From Acidimicrobiia bacterium (GTDB lineage: Bacteria > Actinomycetota > Acidimicrobiia > Acidimicrobiales > Poriferisodalaceae): a stretch of 64,000 bases of DNA. The notes under the pieces are model-generated. The model was not told where the DNA came from. It did not search any database and saw only the letters and a list, made by a program, of their open reading frames with translations. How positions within the stretch are numbered: position 1 is the first letter of the stretch; every line of letters begins with the position of its first letter. The position numbers were made by a program, and so were the translations under genes. Shown here in pieces: positions 54,024-63,998 of the stretch. The stretch is from assembly GCA_022827265.1 (NCBI GenBank), contig JAJDTF010000131.1, forward strand, positions 112,630 through 176,629. Direction: 5' to 3'.

Positions 54024-55283
54024 TTGCCTGACGCTGCGGCGTCTCCGTTCGCCGGGCGCCGCGTGGTGCTCGGCATCAGCGGTGGCATCGCTGCGTACAA
54101 GGCAGTGATCCTGTGCCGGCTCATGATGGACGCCGGCGCGCACGTCGTGCCGGTGATGACCGCAGCCGCACAGCGTTTCGTCGGCAGGGCCACATTTGAC
54201 GCCCTCGCCAGCGAGCGGGTGCAGACGTCGATCTTCGGCGAGGACGACCCGATCCCGCACACCACGCTGGGCCAGACGGCCGATGTGGTGGTCGTGGCGC
54301 CCGCCACTGCGCGTGTCATCGGCAGCTACGCGGCGGGCATCTCCGACGGCCTGCTCACCGCCGCGCTGCTCGCCACGCGGGCACCGGTGGTGGTCTGCCC
54401 TGCCATGCACACCGAGATGTGGGAGCACCCTGCCGTGCAGCACAACATCGAGGTGCTCACCGGCCGGGGAGTGCACATGGTGGTGCCTGAGGCCGGCCGT
54501 CTCGCCGGCGGCGACATCGGCACAGGCCGCCTTGCCGAGCCGGCCACGATCTTCGAAGCCGTCAGCGAGGTGCTCGCTGCGCTGCCGGAGCGAGACGCTG
54601 CCAACGAGCCGGTGCCGGCTCGCCGCGACTTCGCCGGCGTGCGCGTGACGGTCACCGCAGGCGGCACCCGCGAGGCCATCGACCCGGTTCGCTTCATCGG
54701 CAACCGGTCGTCGGGCAAGCAGGGCTACGCCATCGCCACTGCCGCTCGCGACCGCGGCGCGGAGGTGACGCTGGTGACGAGCGCCCCGCTCCCTCCGCCT
54801 GAGGGCGTGCGAGAGGTTCGGGTGGAGTCGGCAGCCGAGATGGAGGCCGCCACCGGGGAGCATGCAGACGCCGACGTGGTCATCATGGCGGCTGCGGTGG
54901 CCGATTTCCGGCCTGCCGAGGTTGCCCCGCAGAAGATCAAGAAGGGCAACCCCGCCGAGCGTGCCGAGGCGCCGGTCATCGTGCTCGAGCACACCCACGA
55001 CATCCTCGCCGGCCTCGGGGCCGCAAAACCGCCGGGCCAGGTGCTGGTCGGCTTCGCTGCCGAGACCGCTGACGTGCTCGACAATGCTGCCGCGAAGCTG
55101 GCTCGCAAGAACCTCGATGTCATGGTGGCCAACGACGTCTCGGCAGCCGGCGCTGGCTTCGCGCACGACACCAACATCGTGACCATCCTGCTGGCCGACG
55201 GCACCGTGCGCCCGCTGCCGATCTGCTCCAAGCGCGAAGTCGCCGACGCCGTCCTCGACACCGTCGCCGAGTTGCGCCAGTAG
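54024..55283 (+). CDS. coaBC: Bifunctional phosphopantothenoylcysteine decarboxylase/synthetase
   Basis: Two steps of coenzyme A synthesis. The N-terminal CoaC flavoprotein domain has [33 protein letters not shown] and [14 protein letters not shown]. The C-terminal CoaB domain has [38 protein letters not shown] and [12 protein letters not shown]. 419 residues from TTG 54024, a length close to that of Mycobacterium tuberculosis CoaBC. Confidence 0.95.
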   Translation: MPDAAASPFAGRRVVLGISGGIAAYKAVILCRLMMDAGAHVVPVMTAAAQRFVGRATFDALASERVQTSIFGEDDPIPHTTLGQTADVVVVAPATARVIGSYAAGISDGLLTAALLATRAPVVVCPAMHTEMWEHPAVQHNIEVLTGRGVHMVVPEAGRLAGGDIGTGRLAEPATIFEAVSEVLAALPERDAANEPVPARRDFAGVRVTVTAGGTREAIDPVRFIGNRSSGKQGYAIATAARDRGAEVTLVTSAPLPPPEGVREVRVESAAEMEAATGEHADADVVIMAAAVADFRPAEVAPQKIKKGNPAERAEAPVIVLEHTHDILAGLGAAKPPGQVLVGFAAETADVLDNAAAKLARKNLDVMVANDVSAAGAGFAHDTNIVTILLADGTVRPLPICSKREVADAVLDTVAELRQ

Positions 55284-55387
55284 TTCTCTGCGCCTGCGCA
55301 CGCTCTGCTGCGTCGCGACCTCGTTCGTCTAGCCTTGCCGCGCTGCTCGGAGTACCGGCAGCGACAGGCCCAGACGACCGCCAGAAC

Positions 55388-56599
55388 ATGACCGAATCGG
55401 GAGCCACGGTGAACCAGTGGACCTTCACCTCAGAATCGGTGACCGAGGGCCATCCCGACAAGATGGCCGACCAGATCTCCGACGCCATCCTCGACTCGCT
55501 GATCGCCGAGGACGACCACGCCCGGGTGGCGGTGGAAACGCTGGTCACCACCGGCCTGGTCGTCGTAGCAGGCGAGGTGTCCACCGAGGCCTACGTGGAC
55601 ATCCCGCGGGTGGTGCGCAACACGATCACCGGCATCGGCTACGACCATGGCGAACTCGGGTTCGACGGCAACACGTGCGGCGTGATGATCGCTCTCGACG
55701 AGCAGTCCCCGGAGATCACCAAGGGAGTCTTCGGAAGCAGCGAAGCAGCCGCGCACGAAGACAACATCCCTGATCAAGGCGCCGGCGACCAGGGGATGAT
55801 GTTCGGCTACGCCTGCCGCGAAACCGATGCGCTCATGCCGCTGCCGATCCATGTGGCTCATCGCATGGCCGAGCAGCTCACCGAGGCGCGCCGCTCGGGC
55901 TGCATTCCCTACCTGCGCCCCGACGGCAAGACCCAGGTGAGCTTCGAGTACCGCGACGGCGAGCCGGTCGCGCTCCGCACGGTCGTCGTCTCCGCCCAGC
56001 ACCGGGAGGGGATCGAGATCGAGGGAATGATGCGCCCCGACCTGCTCGAGCACGTCATCGGCCCCACGTTGCCTGCTGCCTTCGCCGACGACGACTTCGA
56101 GCTGCTCGTGAACCCGTCCGGCAGCTTCGTGAGCGGTGGGCCGGTCGCCGATGCCGGCCTCACCGGGCGCAAGATCATCGTCGACACCTACGGCGGTTAC
56201 GCCCGTCACGGCGGCGGAGCATTCAGCGGCAAGGATCCGTCAAAGGTCGACCGTTCGGCGGCGTACGGCGCACGCTGGGTCGCGAAGAACCTCGTGGCCG
56301 CCGGGGCGGCAGACCGCTGTGAGATGCAAGTGGCCTATGCCATCGGGCGTGCAGACCCGGTCTCGGTACTGGTGGAGACCTTCGGAACTGCCCAGGTCGA
56401 TCCGGAGGCCATCTCGGCGGCAGTGGCCGAGGTGTTCGACCTGCGGCCGGCGGCGCTGCTGGCCGACTTGAATCTGCGCCAGCCGATCTACCAGACCACG
56501 GCCGCCTACGGCCACTTCGGCCGTGTGCCCAACGGCGACACCTTCCCCTGGGAGCAGCTCAACCGCGTCGACGATCTCAGGTCCGCACTGGGCCTGTGA
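55388..56599 (+). CDS. metK: S-adenosylmethionine synthetase
   Basis: Makes AdoMet from ATP and methionine. 403 residues: [39 protein letters not shown] with the GAGDQG loop, [11 protein letters not shown], and [20 protein letters not shown] with the P-loop-like [16 protein letters not shown] box at 55330-55335 would give a leader of about 45 nt. I looked for an AdoMet riboswitch there and did not find one. Confidence 0.97.
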   Translation: MTESGATVNQWTFTSESVTEGHPDKMADQISDAILDSLIAEDDHARVAVETLVTTGLVVVAGEVSTEAYVDIPRVVRNTITGIGYDHGELGFDGNTCGVMIALDEQSPEITKGVFGSSEAAAHEDNIPDQGAGDQGMMFGYACRETDALMPLPIHVAHRMAEQLTEARRSGCIPYLRPDGKTQVSFEYRDGEPVALRTVVVSAQHREGIEIEGMMRPDLLEHVIGPTLPAAFADDDFELLVNPSGSFVSGGPVADAGLTGRKIIVDTYGGYARHGGGAFSGKDPSKVDRSAAYGARWVAKNLVAAGAADRCEMQVAYAIGRADPVSVLVETFGTAQVDPEAISAAVAEVFDLRPAALLADLNLRQPIYQTTAAYGHFGRVPNGDTFPWEQLNRVDDLRSALGL

Positions 56600-56709
56600 G
56601 GCCGCCCAGCGCGACGACTCCGGCCGGGCCGTCAGGCTGATTCCGGCTTCGGCTGCGGCATCACAGAATCGACATTCCCGGGCTGAGCCAAGCAGGGCAG
56701 ACTGCAGCG

Positions 56710-58758
56710 ATGCAGCGGGCGGTGCAGGTGCTGGTCGACGAGCCAGCCATCGACCGCGAGTTCACGTACCTGTTGCCGCCGGAGCTGGTCTCAGGTCGTG
56801 TGCCGGTCACCGTCGGCACCATCGTGCGGGTGGTGCTCAATCGCCGTCGCTTGCGCGGTTGGGTCACCGGGCTGGACGCGACAGTTCCTGGCGGTCGGGA
56901 ACTGGCGCCGGTCAGCAGCGTCGTCGGCGTCGGACCGCCGCCGCATGTAGTCGAGCTGGCGAGATGGGCAGCGTGGCGTTGGGCCGGCACTCAGGTTCAC
57001 TTCCTGCGCACCGCGAGCCCGGCTCGCGTCGTCAAGGGTCTGCCGGCGAGCCGTCCGGCGAATCTGCCGGACGCCGTGTCCGATGAGGGGGCCGACGCTC
57101 CGGAATGGGTGAGAGATGCCTTCGGCGCCGGTGCTGTTGAGATTCGCAGCGAGCCCCAGTGCCACGCCGACCAGTCCGCGCTGTCGGCAGCGACCGACGC
57201 CGAACCTGCAGCGGATTCAGTCGCCCGCTCGGCCGGTGCCGGCCGGCTACCGACCGTCGTGCGTCTTGGACCGTGCGCCGACGAATGGCCGCTGGTCGTC
57301 GTGGCAATGCGCCACGGCCGCTCGCTGGTGCTCGTGCCCACCGTGGCCTGGGCGGCCAGGCTCGCGGGTCGACTGCGCCATGCAGGCGTGTCAACGGCGC
57401 TATTTCCGCGTGACTGGGCAGGTGCAGCTTCAGCTCATGCTGTCGTCGGGACACGCGCCGGGGCATGGGCCCCGTGCGGCCGGCTCGATGCCGTCGTCGT
57501 GCTTGACGAACACGACGAGGCGTACCAGGAAGAGGCGGCGCCCACGTGGAATGCACGTGATGTGGCGGTCGAGCGGGCCCGCCGCGACGGCGCGCGCTGC
57601 CTGCTGGTGGGACCGATGCCCTCGCCGGACGCACTCGCGCTCGGCGGGCGCGCTGCGGCAGGCCCAGATGCCGACCCGGAACCGGACACTGGCCCGCATT
57701 CAGACCCGGACTCGGGCGTCGGATCGGTTGCGATAGCGGCTTCGACGGTCATCACCTCTGCGAGGCCGGACGAGCGAGAGGCGTGGCCCCGAGTGCAGAT
57801 TGCAGACCGGCGTCAAGACGACCCAGCGACGGGGGAGTGGTGCGGTGAAGCTCTTGCCGAGCTGCTGCGCAGTGACGGCACCGTGGTGTGCGTACTGAAC
57901 CGCACCGGCCGGGCGCGTCTCGCCTACTGCGCATCGTGCGGCGAGCTGGCGCGCTCGCGCACGAGCGGCCGTGCCCTGCGGCTGGAGAAGCAGCAGTTCA
58001 CCGACCCCGACAGCGGTGACATCCGCCCTGCCGTGTGCGAATTCTGCGGAGCGACGAAGTTCCGGCGTGCTCGGGTCGGAGTGAAGGGTGTCGCCGAGGA
58101 GATGGAGCGTTTGGCTCGCCGCCCCGTCGTCCAGGTGGTCGGTGGTGCAGCGCCGGATGCAGCCAGCTCCAGCACCGGCTCCAGGGCTGCTGACGATGAC
58201 GCCGAGGCACCGCGCCGTCGTCGGCAATCGCGGCCACAGTCGAGGCAGCCAGCGCTCTACATCGGTACCGAGGCAGTGCTTCACCGGGTGCCGTCGGCAG
58301 ACGCAGTCGCGTTCGTCGACTTCGACCAGGAACTCACGGCGCCCCGCTACCGGGCGGGCGAAGAGGCCTTCGCACTGCTCGTGCGTGCAGCACGACTGGT
58401 CGGCCCGCGCTCGGGCGGCGGCATCGTCTTGGTGCAGACCCGGCTGCCTGCTCATCCGGTCCTGACGGCGGCGGCTGGGGCCGATCCCAGCGATTGGCTG
58501 CGTGCCGAGTCTCGGCGCCGTTCGGAGATGCGCCAGCCTCCTGCTGCGACGTGGGCGCTGGTGTCGGGTGCCGCGGCCCCCGGCTACCTCGACAGCCTGT
58601 CTGAGGGCTTGAATGCCAGAGCGCTCGACATCGCGGGACCAGCCGACGGAACGTGGCGCATCCGCAGCGACGACCGTGTTGCGCTGCTGGACGCTCTGTC
58701 GGCCGCTGGGCGGCCGTCCGGGAGGCTGCGTGTCGCAGTCGATCCGCTGCGCGCCTGA
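56710..58758 (+). CDS. priA: PriA-like primosomal protein (helicase-deficient)
   Basis: Replication-restart protein N'. The N-terminal 3'-DNA-binding domain (RAVQVLVDEPAIDREFTYLL) and the DEHDEAYQEEAAPTWNARDV motif match PriA. A DEAH-like motif remains but no Walker A GxTGSGKT is present, as in actinobacterial PriA proteins that have lost helicase activity. Zinc-binding Cys pairs CASCG and CEFCG are kept, while other pairs are not seen. Several low-complexity stretches (for example about 320-350 and 480-505) are inserted. 682 residues. Confidence 0.9.
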   Translation: MQRAVQVLVDEPAIDREFTYLLPPELVSGRVPVTVGTIVRVVLNRRRLRGWVTGLDATVPGGRELAPVSSVVGVGPPPHVVELARWAAWRWAGTQVHFLRTASPARVVKGLPASRPANLPDAVSDEGADAPEWVRDAFGAGAVEIRSEPQCHADQSALSAATDAEPAADSVARSAGAGRLPTVVRLGPCADEWPLVVVAMRHGRSLVLVPTVAWAARLAGRLRHAGVSTALFPRDWAGAASAHAVVGTRAGAWAPCGRLDAVVVLDEHDEAYQEEAAPTWNARDVAVERARRDGARCLLVGPMPSPDALALGGRAAAGPDADPEPDTGPHSDPDSGVGSVAIAASTVITSARPDEREAWPRVQIADRRQDDPATGEWCGEALAELLRSDGTVVCVLNRTGRARLAYCASCGELARSRTSGRALRLEKQQFTDPDSGDIRPAVCEFCGATKFRRARVGVKGVAEEMERLARRPVVQVVGGAAPDAASSSTGSRAADDDAEAPRRRRQSRPQSRQPALYIGTEAVLHRVPSADAVAFVDFDQELTAPRYRAGEEAFALLVRAARLVGPRSGGGIVLVQTRLPAHPVLTAAAGADPSDWLRAESRRRSEMRQPPAATWALVSGAAAPGYLDSLSEGLNARALDIAGPADGTWRIRSDDRVALLDALSAAGRPSGRLRVAVDPLRA

Positions 58759-58864
58759 CAGGAAGCTCCGATCAATCGGCCGGCCCGACACGCCGCAATC
58801 ACTCCCCGGTCTTGCTGGCCGCGCCTGCGTGCTCGCGATCACGGGCCGCGCGCGGGCGCGCCGG

Positions 58865-58870
58865 TAGCCT
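58865..58870 (+). promoter_or_regulatory. Candidate -10 box of a leaderless def promoter
   Basis: TAGCCT ends 9 nt before the def ATG; the preceding bases CGCCGG match those before the rpoZ box. Confidence 0.45.
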
Positions 58871-58879
58871 CCGAGGTCC

Positions 58880-59449
58880 ATGGGAGGCGCCTTCGAGATC
58901 CGGCTGATGGGCGATCCGGTGCTGCGCCAGCGCGCCGCCGAGATCACCGACATCGACGGCCGCGTGGCGCGCATGGTCGACGACATGCTGCCGGCCATGT
59001 ACGAGGCCGAAGGCATCGGGCTTGCGGCCCCGCAGGTGGGCATCCAGCGCCGTCTGTTCATCTTCGACCTCTACGAGGGCGACGGCCCCCAGACGCTCAT
59101 CAACCCCGAGATCGTCGAGAGCGACGGCGAGTGGACCTACACCGAGGGATGTCTGTCGGTGCCCGGCCTGACCTTCGACATCGTGCGCCCGAAAGAGGTG
59201 CACATCGTCGGACGTGACCTCGACGGCAACGAGGTCAGCATCGAGGCCGACGAGCTGCTGGCGCGCCTGTTCCAGCACGAGCTCGACCATCTCGACGGCG
59301 TGCTGCTCGTCGACCACCTCGAGAGAGCCGAGCGCAAGGAAGCGCTGCGCGACTGGCGAGTCCAGCTCGCGCTGCTGCAATCCGGCACCAACCGACCGGC
59401 CGAAAGCGGCCCCGTCCCGCTCGTGGGCCGCAATGCCGCGGGGGACTGA
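58880..59449 (+). CDS. def: Peptide deformylase
   Basis: Removes the formyl group from nascent proteins. All three motifs are present: GIGLAAPQVG (45-54), EGCLSVPG (89-96) with the metal Cys, and QHELDHL (132-138) with the two metal His and catalytic Glu. 189 residues; the last 30 form an extra tail. Followed by fmt, which adds the same formyl group to initiator tRNA. Confidence 0.96.
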   Translation: MGGAFEIRLMGDPVLRQRAAEITDIDGRVARMVDDMLPAMYEAEGIGLAAPQVGIQRRLFIFDLYEGDGPQTLINPEIVESDGEWTYTEGCLSVPGLTFDIVRPKEVHIVGRDLDGNEVSIEADELLARLFQHELDHLDGVLLVDHLERAERKEALRDWRVQLALLQSGTNRPAESGPVPLVGRNAAGD

Positions 59450-59538
59450 GCGCTCCCTGACAGTCGCTCGCGACCCGCAAGCCGCGGCATCGCCACAGCC
59501 GCAATGAACCGGCGGGACGAGCATCGTCTCACTGGTGC

Positions 59539-60504
59539 ATGCCCGCCGCCGCGCCGCTCAGCGCCGGCAGCGACCGTGATGCCCGTTCACAGCGCGGCCC
59601 GTTGTTGACCTCGCCGCACTTGCCGCTGCCGCCAGCACGGCCGCGCCGGATCGCCTTCGCCGGCACCCCCGATGACGCAGTGCCGGCATTGCACGCGCTC
59701 GTCGAAGCCGGATTCGGGATCCCTGTCGTGGTGACGGGCGCTCCGCGTCGGCGCAGCCGCCGCGGCAGCGATACCCCAAGTCCGGTTGCCGCCGCCGCCC
59801 GAGAGCTGGGCCTGCCCGTCAGCCACGATCCGTCCGACCTCGCGGGCTGCAATGCCGACTGCGCGGTTGTGGTGGCCTATGGGCAGCTCATCAGCGAGGA
59901 CCTGCTGGCGGTCACACCCATGCTCAACCTGCACTTCTCACTACTGCCGCGCTGGCGCGGTGCCGCACCGGTCGAGCGGGCGCTGCTGGCCGGCGACCAC
60001 CGCACGGGCGTGTCGCTCATGGCGCTGGAACCCGCGCTCGACACGGGGCCCGTCTACTGGCGCCACGAAGTCTCCATCGGCCGGGACGACACAGCAGCAG
60101 ACCTTCGCCAGCGCCTCGCGCACGACGGCGCTCAGCACCTCGCAGGCTCGCTTGCCGCGGGCCTCGGCACACCCCAGCCGCAGTCAGGCGAGCCGACATA
60201 CGCCCGCAAGTTGACCCCAGCAGATCGCCAGATCGACTGGCCCCAGCCGGCGGCCCACATCCACCGCCAGATCCGCGTCGGCGGCGCGTGGACCACGCTC
60301 GACGGCGAGCGAATCATCATCCGAGAGGCGACTTCGCAGTCAGGCCAGGCCGTGACGCCGCCGGGGACGCTGGTCGACGATGCGGTCGCGACAGGTGACG
60401 GCCTGATCCTCCTGCGCACCGTCCAGCCCGCAGGTCGAGCAGCGCTTGATGCCCACGACTGGCTGCGCGGTGCCCGCCTGCCGCCCGCCACCCGCTTCGG
60501 CTGA
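59539..60504 (+). CDS. fmt: Methionyl-tRNA formyltransferase
   Basis: Formylates initiator Met-tRNA with 10-formyl-THF. IAFAGTPDDAVPALHAL near residue 40, NLHFSLLPRWRGAAPVE from about 130 (catalytic Asn and His; Phe replaces the usual Pro), LEPALDTGPVYW with the catalytic Asp, and C-terminal EPTYARKLTPADRQIDW. The usual N-terminus would be near residue 37, so the true start may be TTG 59602 rather than ATG 59539. 321 residues as given. Confidence 0.93.
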   Translation: MPAAAPLSAGSDRDARSQRGPLLTSPHLPLPPARPRRIAFAGTPDDAVPALHALVEAGFGIPVVVTGAPRRRSRRGSDTPSPVAAAARELGLPVSHDPSDLAGCNADCAVVVAYGQLISEDLLAVTPMLNLHFSLLPRWRGAAPVERALLAGDHRTGVSLMALEPALDTGPVYWRHEVSIGRDDTAADLRQRLAHDGAQHLAGSLAAGLGTPQPQSGEPTYARKLTPADRQIDWPQPAAHIHRQIRVGGAWTTLDGERIIIREATSQSGQAVTPPGTLVDDAVATGDGLILLRTVQPAGRAALDAHDWLRGARLPPATRFG

Positions 60505-60616
60505 CGGCTTATGACGGCGCGGCCACGAGGTCGCAATGCAGGCCGGTCGGTGCAAGCACCGGTCTGGCACCACGCTCCCGAGACGGGCCGGCCAGTCGCG
60601 TAGCCAATCCGTCTCG

Positions 60617-60622
60617 TAGCGT
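60617..60622 (+). promoter_or_regulatory. Candidate -10 box before the phosphodiesterase gene
   Basis: TAGCGT ends 6 nt before ATG 60629, fitting the leaderless pattern. Confidence 0.35.
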
Positions 60623-60628
60623 GGTCGG

Positions 60629-61201
60629 ATGCGCATCGGGCTGATTTCGGACACGCACATTCCCGAAGCCGCGCCCGAGCTGTGGCCCGAGGCGTACGCG
60701 GCCATGGAGGGCTGCGATGCCATCCTGCATGCGGGCGATATCTACGACATCTCGGTGGTCGATCGGCTCAACGAGATCGCGCCCACCTGGGCGGCGCGTG
60801 GCAACGGCGACGATGGCTCGTCAGGCCGCGACGTGCAGCCAGATCATCCGCTGCTGGCCAACGCCTGGGCGCACACGTTCGACGGCGTGCGGGTCGGCCT
60901 CACCCACCACCTGCCGGTGCCCGAGCTGTCGTTCTACTCAGTGGCTGATGCGGTTGAACGACACTTCGGCGCCGACGAGCGGCTCGACGTGTGCGTGTAC
61001 GGAGATACTCACGTGCATCGCATCGACACGCTGTCGGGCGTGCTGTGCGTCAACCCCGGTTCGCCCACGTTCCCGCGGAATCTCAGCGCGCAGTTCGGCA
61101 CTGTCGGCTACCTCGACATTACCGACGGTGTCGCCACGCCGTCGCTGTGGCAGCTCACCCCCGACGGCCTCGAACCCACCGAATCCTGGGACTACGTCTG
61201 A
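60629..61201 (+). CDS. YfcE/MJ0936-type metallophosphoesterase
   Basis: Calcineurin-like phosphodiesterase of 190 residues. Metal-binding blocks in order: IGLISDTHIPE, ILHAGDIYD, ARGNGDD, LTHHLP, and VCVYGDTHVHR, then CVNPGSPTFPRN. Family members hydrolyse phosphodiesters; the natural substrate is not known. Stand-alone gene with its own candidate promoter. Confidence 0.9.
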   Translation: MRIGLISDTHIPEAAPELWPEAYAAMEGCDAILHAGDIYDISVVDRLNEIAPTWAARGNGDDGSSGRDVQPDHPLLANAWAHTFDGVRVGLTHHLPVPELSFYSVADAVERHFGADERLDVCVYGDTHVHRIDTLSGVLCVNPGSPTFPRNLSAQFGTVGYLDITDGVATPSLWQLTPDGLEPTESWDYV

Positions 61202-61309
61202 AGTCGTCACGCGGTGCCGGTTCGCCACTCCGGCGACCGATGCCTCGTGTGCCTGCGCCGCCTACAGTGCCGCGCGTTACTGCACAGGTTCGATCAAGGG
61301 GGAGCGGCA

Positions 61310-62335
61310 GTGCCTGAGAATCCGGTAGGCGACAAGGACGCATGGCTGGCAGCCACCGTTGAGCAGCCGATCGACGCCGACGAGGAGATCGTCGATCCGC
61401 ATCACCACCTGTGGGACTTCCCCGCTGGCACGTACCTGGTGCCCGAACTGCACGAAGACACGGGTGCCGGCCACAACGTCACCCAGACCGTGTTCGTGGA
61501 GTGCGCTGCGGGCTACTACACGAGCGGGCCTGAGCACATGCGCCCGGTGGGCGAGACGGAGTTCGTGCGCGAGCAGGCGGCGATCTCAGCCGAGGCCGAC
61601 GGCGCCACGATCTCGGCCATCGTCAGCTTCGCCGACCTGACGCTGGGCAACGCTGTCGAGGAGGTGCTGGCAGCCCACGACGAAGCCGGTGAAGGGCTCT
61701 TCCGCGGCATCCGCCACGCCAACGCCTGGGACGGCAGCGACCAGATCCGCGAGAGCCACACCAAGCCCCCGCCCGAGCTGCTCGCCGACCCGGACTTCCG
61801 GGCCGGATACGCAACGCTGGGCCGCATGGGCTTCAGCTTCGACGGCTGGATGTTCCATACGCAGGTGAGCGAGCTGGTCGACCTCGCTCATGCTGTGCCC
61901 GACACGCCTGTCGTGCTCGACCATCTCGGCGGCCCGCTGGGCATCGGCCCCTACGCCGACCGCCGAGACGAGGTGCGCGCCGTGGTCCGTCCGGCGCTCG
62001 AAGCGCTTGCCCGACACCCGCAGGTCACCGTCAAAGTGGGCGGGATCGGCATGAGCATCTACGGCGTGGGCTTCAAACGGCTGCCGCAGGCGCCGCCGTC
62101 GGAGCACGTCGCGGCGACCTGGAGCGACGACATCCGCCACTGCATCGAGACCTTCGGCCCCGACCGCTGCATGTTCGAGAGCAACTTCCCGGTGGACAAG
62201 CAGGGCTGCTCGTACACAGTGCTGTTCAACGCCTTCCAGCGCATCTGCGACGAAGCCGGATACACCGCCGCCGAGCGCGCCGACCTGTTCGCCGGAACGG
62301 CCCGCCGCTTCTACCGCGTCCACCCGCCGGCGTAG
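61310..62335 (+). CDS. Amidohydrolase-2 family hydrolase
   Basis: A 341-residue TIM-barrel metal hydrolase of the PF04909 type. Metal motif VDPHHHLWDFP near residue 27, a FVECAAGYYTSG strand, VVLDHLGGPLGIG with a metal/active His, and MFESNFPVDKQG with the late Asp/Asn position. Members act on lactones and carboxylic acids such as dicarboxylate lactones; the substrate cannot be assigned. The start is GTG 61310, six bases after GGGGGAG, which rules out the longer frame. Confidence 0.85.
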   Translation: MPENPVGDKDAWLAATVEQPIDADEEIVDPHHHLWDFPAGTYLVPELHEDTGAGHNVTQTVFVECAAGYYTSGPEHMRPVGETEFVREQAAISAEADGATISAIVSFADLTLGNAVEEVLAAHDEAGEGLFRGIRHANAWDGSDQIRESHTKPPPELLADPDFRAGYATLGRMGFSFDGWMFHTQVSELVDLAHAVPDTPVVLDHLGGPLGIGPYADRRDEVRAVVRPALEALARHPQVTVKVGGIGMSIYGVGFKRLPQAPPSEHVAATWSDDIRHCIETFGPDRCMFESNFPVDKQGCSYTVLFNAFQRICDEAGYTAAERADLFAGTARRFYRVHPPA

Positions 62336-62370
62336 CCGCGCGGGCCGGATCCGCCGACCAGTCGAGCCAG

Positions 62371-63141
62371 CTAGGTCAGGCCGATGCCTTCGTGGGGCAG
62401 GGTGGCCCACTGGGTGTCGTCGTGCCCGTACAGCAGGCGGCAGCCACCCTCGTCGCGCAGTGACTTCAGGCTGCGCATCGATTCGAGCTGCATGTCGTGG
62501 TCGTAGCCGAACGGCGGCAGCAGCATCCGGTCGAGCACGTCCTCCCAGTAGACGCAGTCGCCCGTGAGCACCACCGGGCCGCTGTCGAGCTCCACCCGCA
62601 GCGACTGGTGGCCTGCGGTGTGTCCCGGTGTCGGGATGCAGGTGACCGAGCCGTCACCGAAGACGTCGTGCTCGCCTTCGATGAGCAAGAGATCGTGCCC
62701 GAGGTCGAAGTCCTCGGGCTTGTACACCTCGTACTCGATGAGCTTGGGGTGATGCCCCGACTCCCACTCGGCCCGCTGGCAGATCAGCCGCGCATTGGGC
62801 AGCAGCTCGGTGCCGCCGCAGTGGTCGAAGTGCAGGTGGCTGAAGATGACGTACGTCAGCTCGGCCGGATCGACGTCGACGCTTTCCAGCCGGGCCGATA
62901 CCTCGTCTTCCGCGGCGTAGTCCGCCGTGAATTGCTTGGCCAGCCGCGGGTACCGCGCGCCCACGCCTTGCTGCACCTGGGGGTGCATGCCGGTGTCGAA
63001 TACCAGTGTCTGACCGCTGGGGTGGCGCACCAGCCAGCTCGGGATCGGCAGCCTCACGTTGCCGGGAGCGTCCTTGATCACCGACGCGGTGGGAGTCGAC
63101 AGCCAGCCGCATTCGAGCGGCACCAGCGAGAGTTGTGTCAC
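62371..63141 (-). CDS. Metallo-beta-lactamase fold hydrolase (AHL lactonase-like)
   Basis: A 256-residue MBL-fold enzyme with HLHFDHCGG (His102, His104, Asp106, His107), TPGHTAGHQSL with the next His, LTGDCVYWEDV with the bridging Asp, and LLYGHDD with the last His. The dinuclear zinc site is complete. Overall layout resembles N-acyl homoserine lactonases, but this group covers many lactonases and esterases. GTG 63141 overlaps the stop of the upstream isomerase gene by 4 bp, so they form one unit. Confidence 0.88.
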   Translation of the reverse strand: MTQLSLVPLECGWLSTPTASVIKDAPGNVRLPIPSWLVRHPSGQTLVFDTGMHPQVQQGVGARYPRLAKQFTADYAAEDEVSARLESVDVDPAELTYVIFSHLHFDHCGGTELLPNARLICQRAEWESGHHPKLIEYEVYKPEDFDLGHDLLLIEGEHDVFGDGSVTCIPTPGHTAGHQSLRVELDSGPVVLTGDCVYWEDVLDRMLLPPFGYDHDMQLESMRSLKSLRDEGGCRLLYGHDDTQWATLPHEGIGLT

Positions 63142-63998
63142 GAGCCCGGTCCGCCGCTGAGCGGGCTGTGGTCGGGATAGTCGGGGTCGCGCTTGTCGAA
63201 CTGCGCCTTGAAGGCCTCGCCCATGTCGTCGGTGTCGAACATGGCGGCGTTCCAAGTGGCGATGTACTCCAGCCCGTCGGCCACCGAGTGATCGCGGCTG
63301 TAGTTCATGGTCTGCTTGGTGCCCCAGATCGCCATGGGGCTCTTGGCGGCAATCTGCGCGGCAATCTCGGACACCGAGTCCATCATCGCTGCGTGATCGT
63401 CGTACACGGCGTTGACGAGGCCCCGGTCGTAGGCCTCGTCGGCACCCATGCGGCGGCCGGTGAACGCGAGCTCGCGCACGACGCCCTCGGGGATCAGCTT
63501 CGGCATGCGCTGCAGGGTGCCCACATCGGCGGTCATGCCGATGTTGATCTCCTGGATGGTGAAGAAGGCGTCGCTGGTGGCGTAGCGCAGATCGCAGGCG
63601 GTGACCATGTCGACGGCGCCTCCTACGCACGCACCCTGGATGGCGGCGATCACCGGCAGGCGGCTGTTCTCCAGCGCGTTGAACGTTTCCTGCGCCCGCA
63701 GCACGCCGGTGCGGAACTGGGCTCGCCGGCGGCTGCCGTGGCCGGCATGCGCGGTGTTGACGGGTCCCTCCGGGGTGCCGAACACCGACAGATCCATGCC
63801 CGAGCAGAAGTGCCGGCCGACGGCCGACAGCACGATGACCCGGGCGTCGGTGCTGGCGGAGATGTCCTCGATGATGCTGGGAAGCTCCTGCCAGAACTCG
63901 ACGATCATCGAGTTGGCCTTCTCGGGGCGCTTCAACACCAAATGGGCGACGTGATCGCGCACCTCCACGTCGAAGCAGGTGTACTCGGACTCGCTCAT
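63138..63998 (-). CDS. Delta(3,5)-delta(2,4)-dienoyl-CoA isomerase (crotonase family)
   Basis: Crotonase-fold isomerase of 286 residues for beta-oxidation of unsaturated fatty acids. The oxyanion-hole segments are HFCSGMDLSVF and QGACVGGAVDMVTACDLRY. Asp130, Glu150 (FTIQEINIGMTADVGTLQR) and Asp158 are spaced as Asp176, Glu196 and Asp204 in rat ECH1, which separates it from ordinary enoyl-CoA hydratases. ATG 63998 is 2 bases from the window end, so its promoter is outside. It is first in a two-gene unit with the MBL hydrolase. Confidence 0.9.
   Translation of the reverse strand: MSESEYTCFDVEVRDHVAHLVLKRPEKANSMIVEFWQELPSIIEDISASTDARVIVLSAVGRHFCSGMDLSVFGTPEGPVNTAHAGHGSRRRAQFRTGVLRAQETFNALENSRLPVIAAIQGACVGGAVDMVTACDLRYATSDAFFTIQEINIGMTADVGTLQRMPKLIPEGVVRELAFTGRRMGADEAYDRGLVNAVYDDHAAMMDSVSEIAAQIAAKSPMAIWGTKQTMNYSRDHSVADGLEYIATWNAAMFDTDDMGEAFKAQFDKRDPDYPDHSPLSGGPGS

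Noticed and set aside
55284..55387. Possible AdoMet riboswitch before metK
   Set aside because: The 104-bp gap shows no SAM-aptamer-like conserved core that I can recognise.
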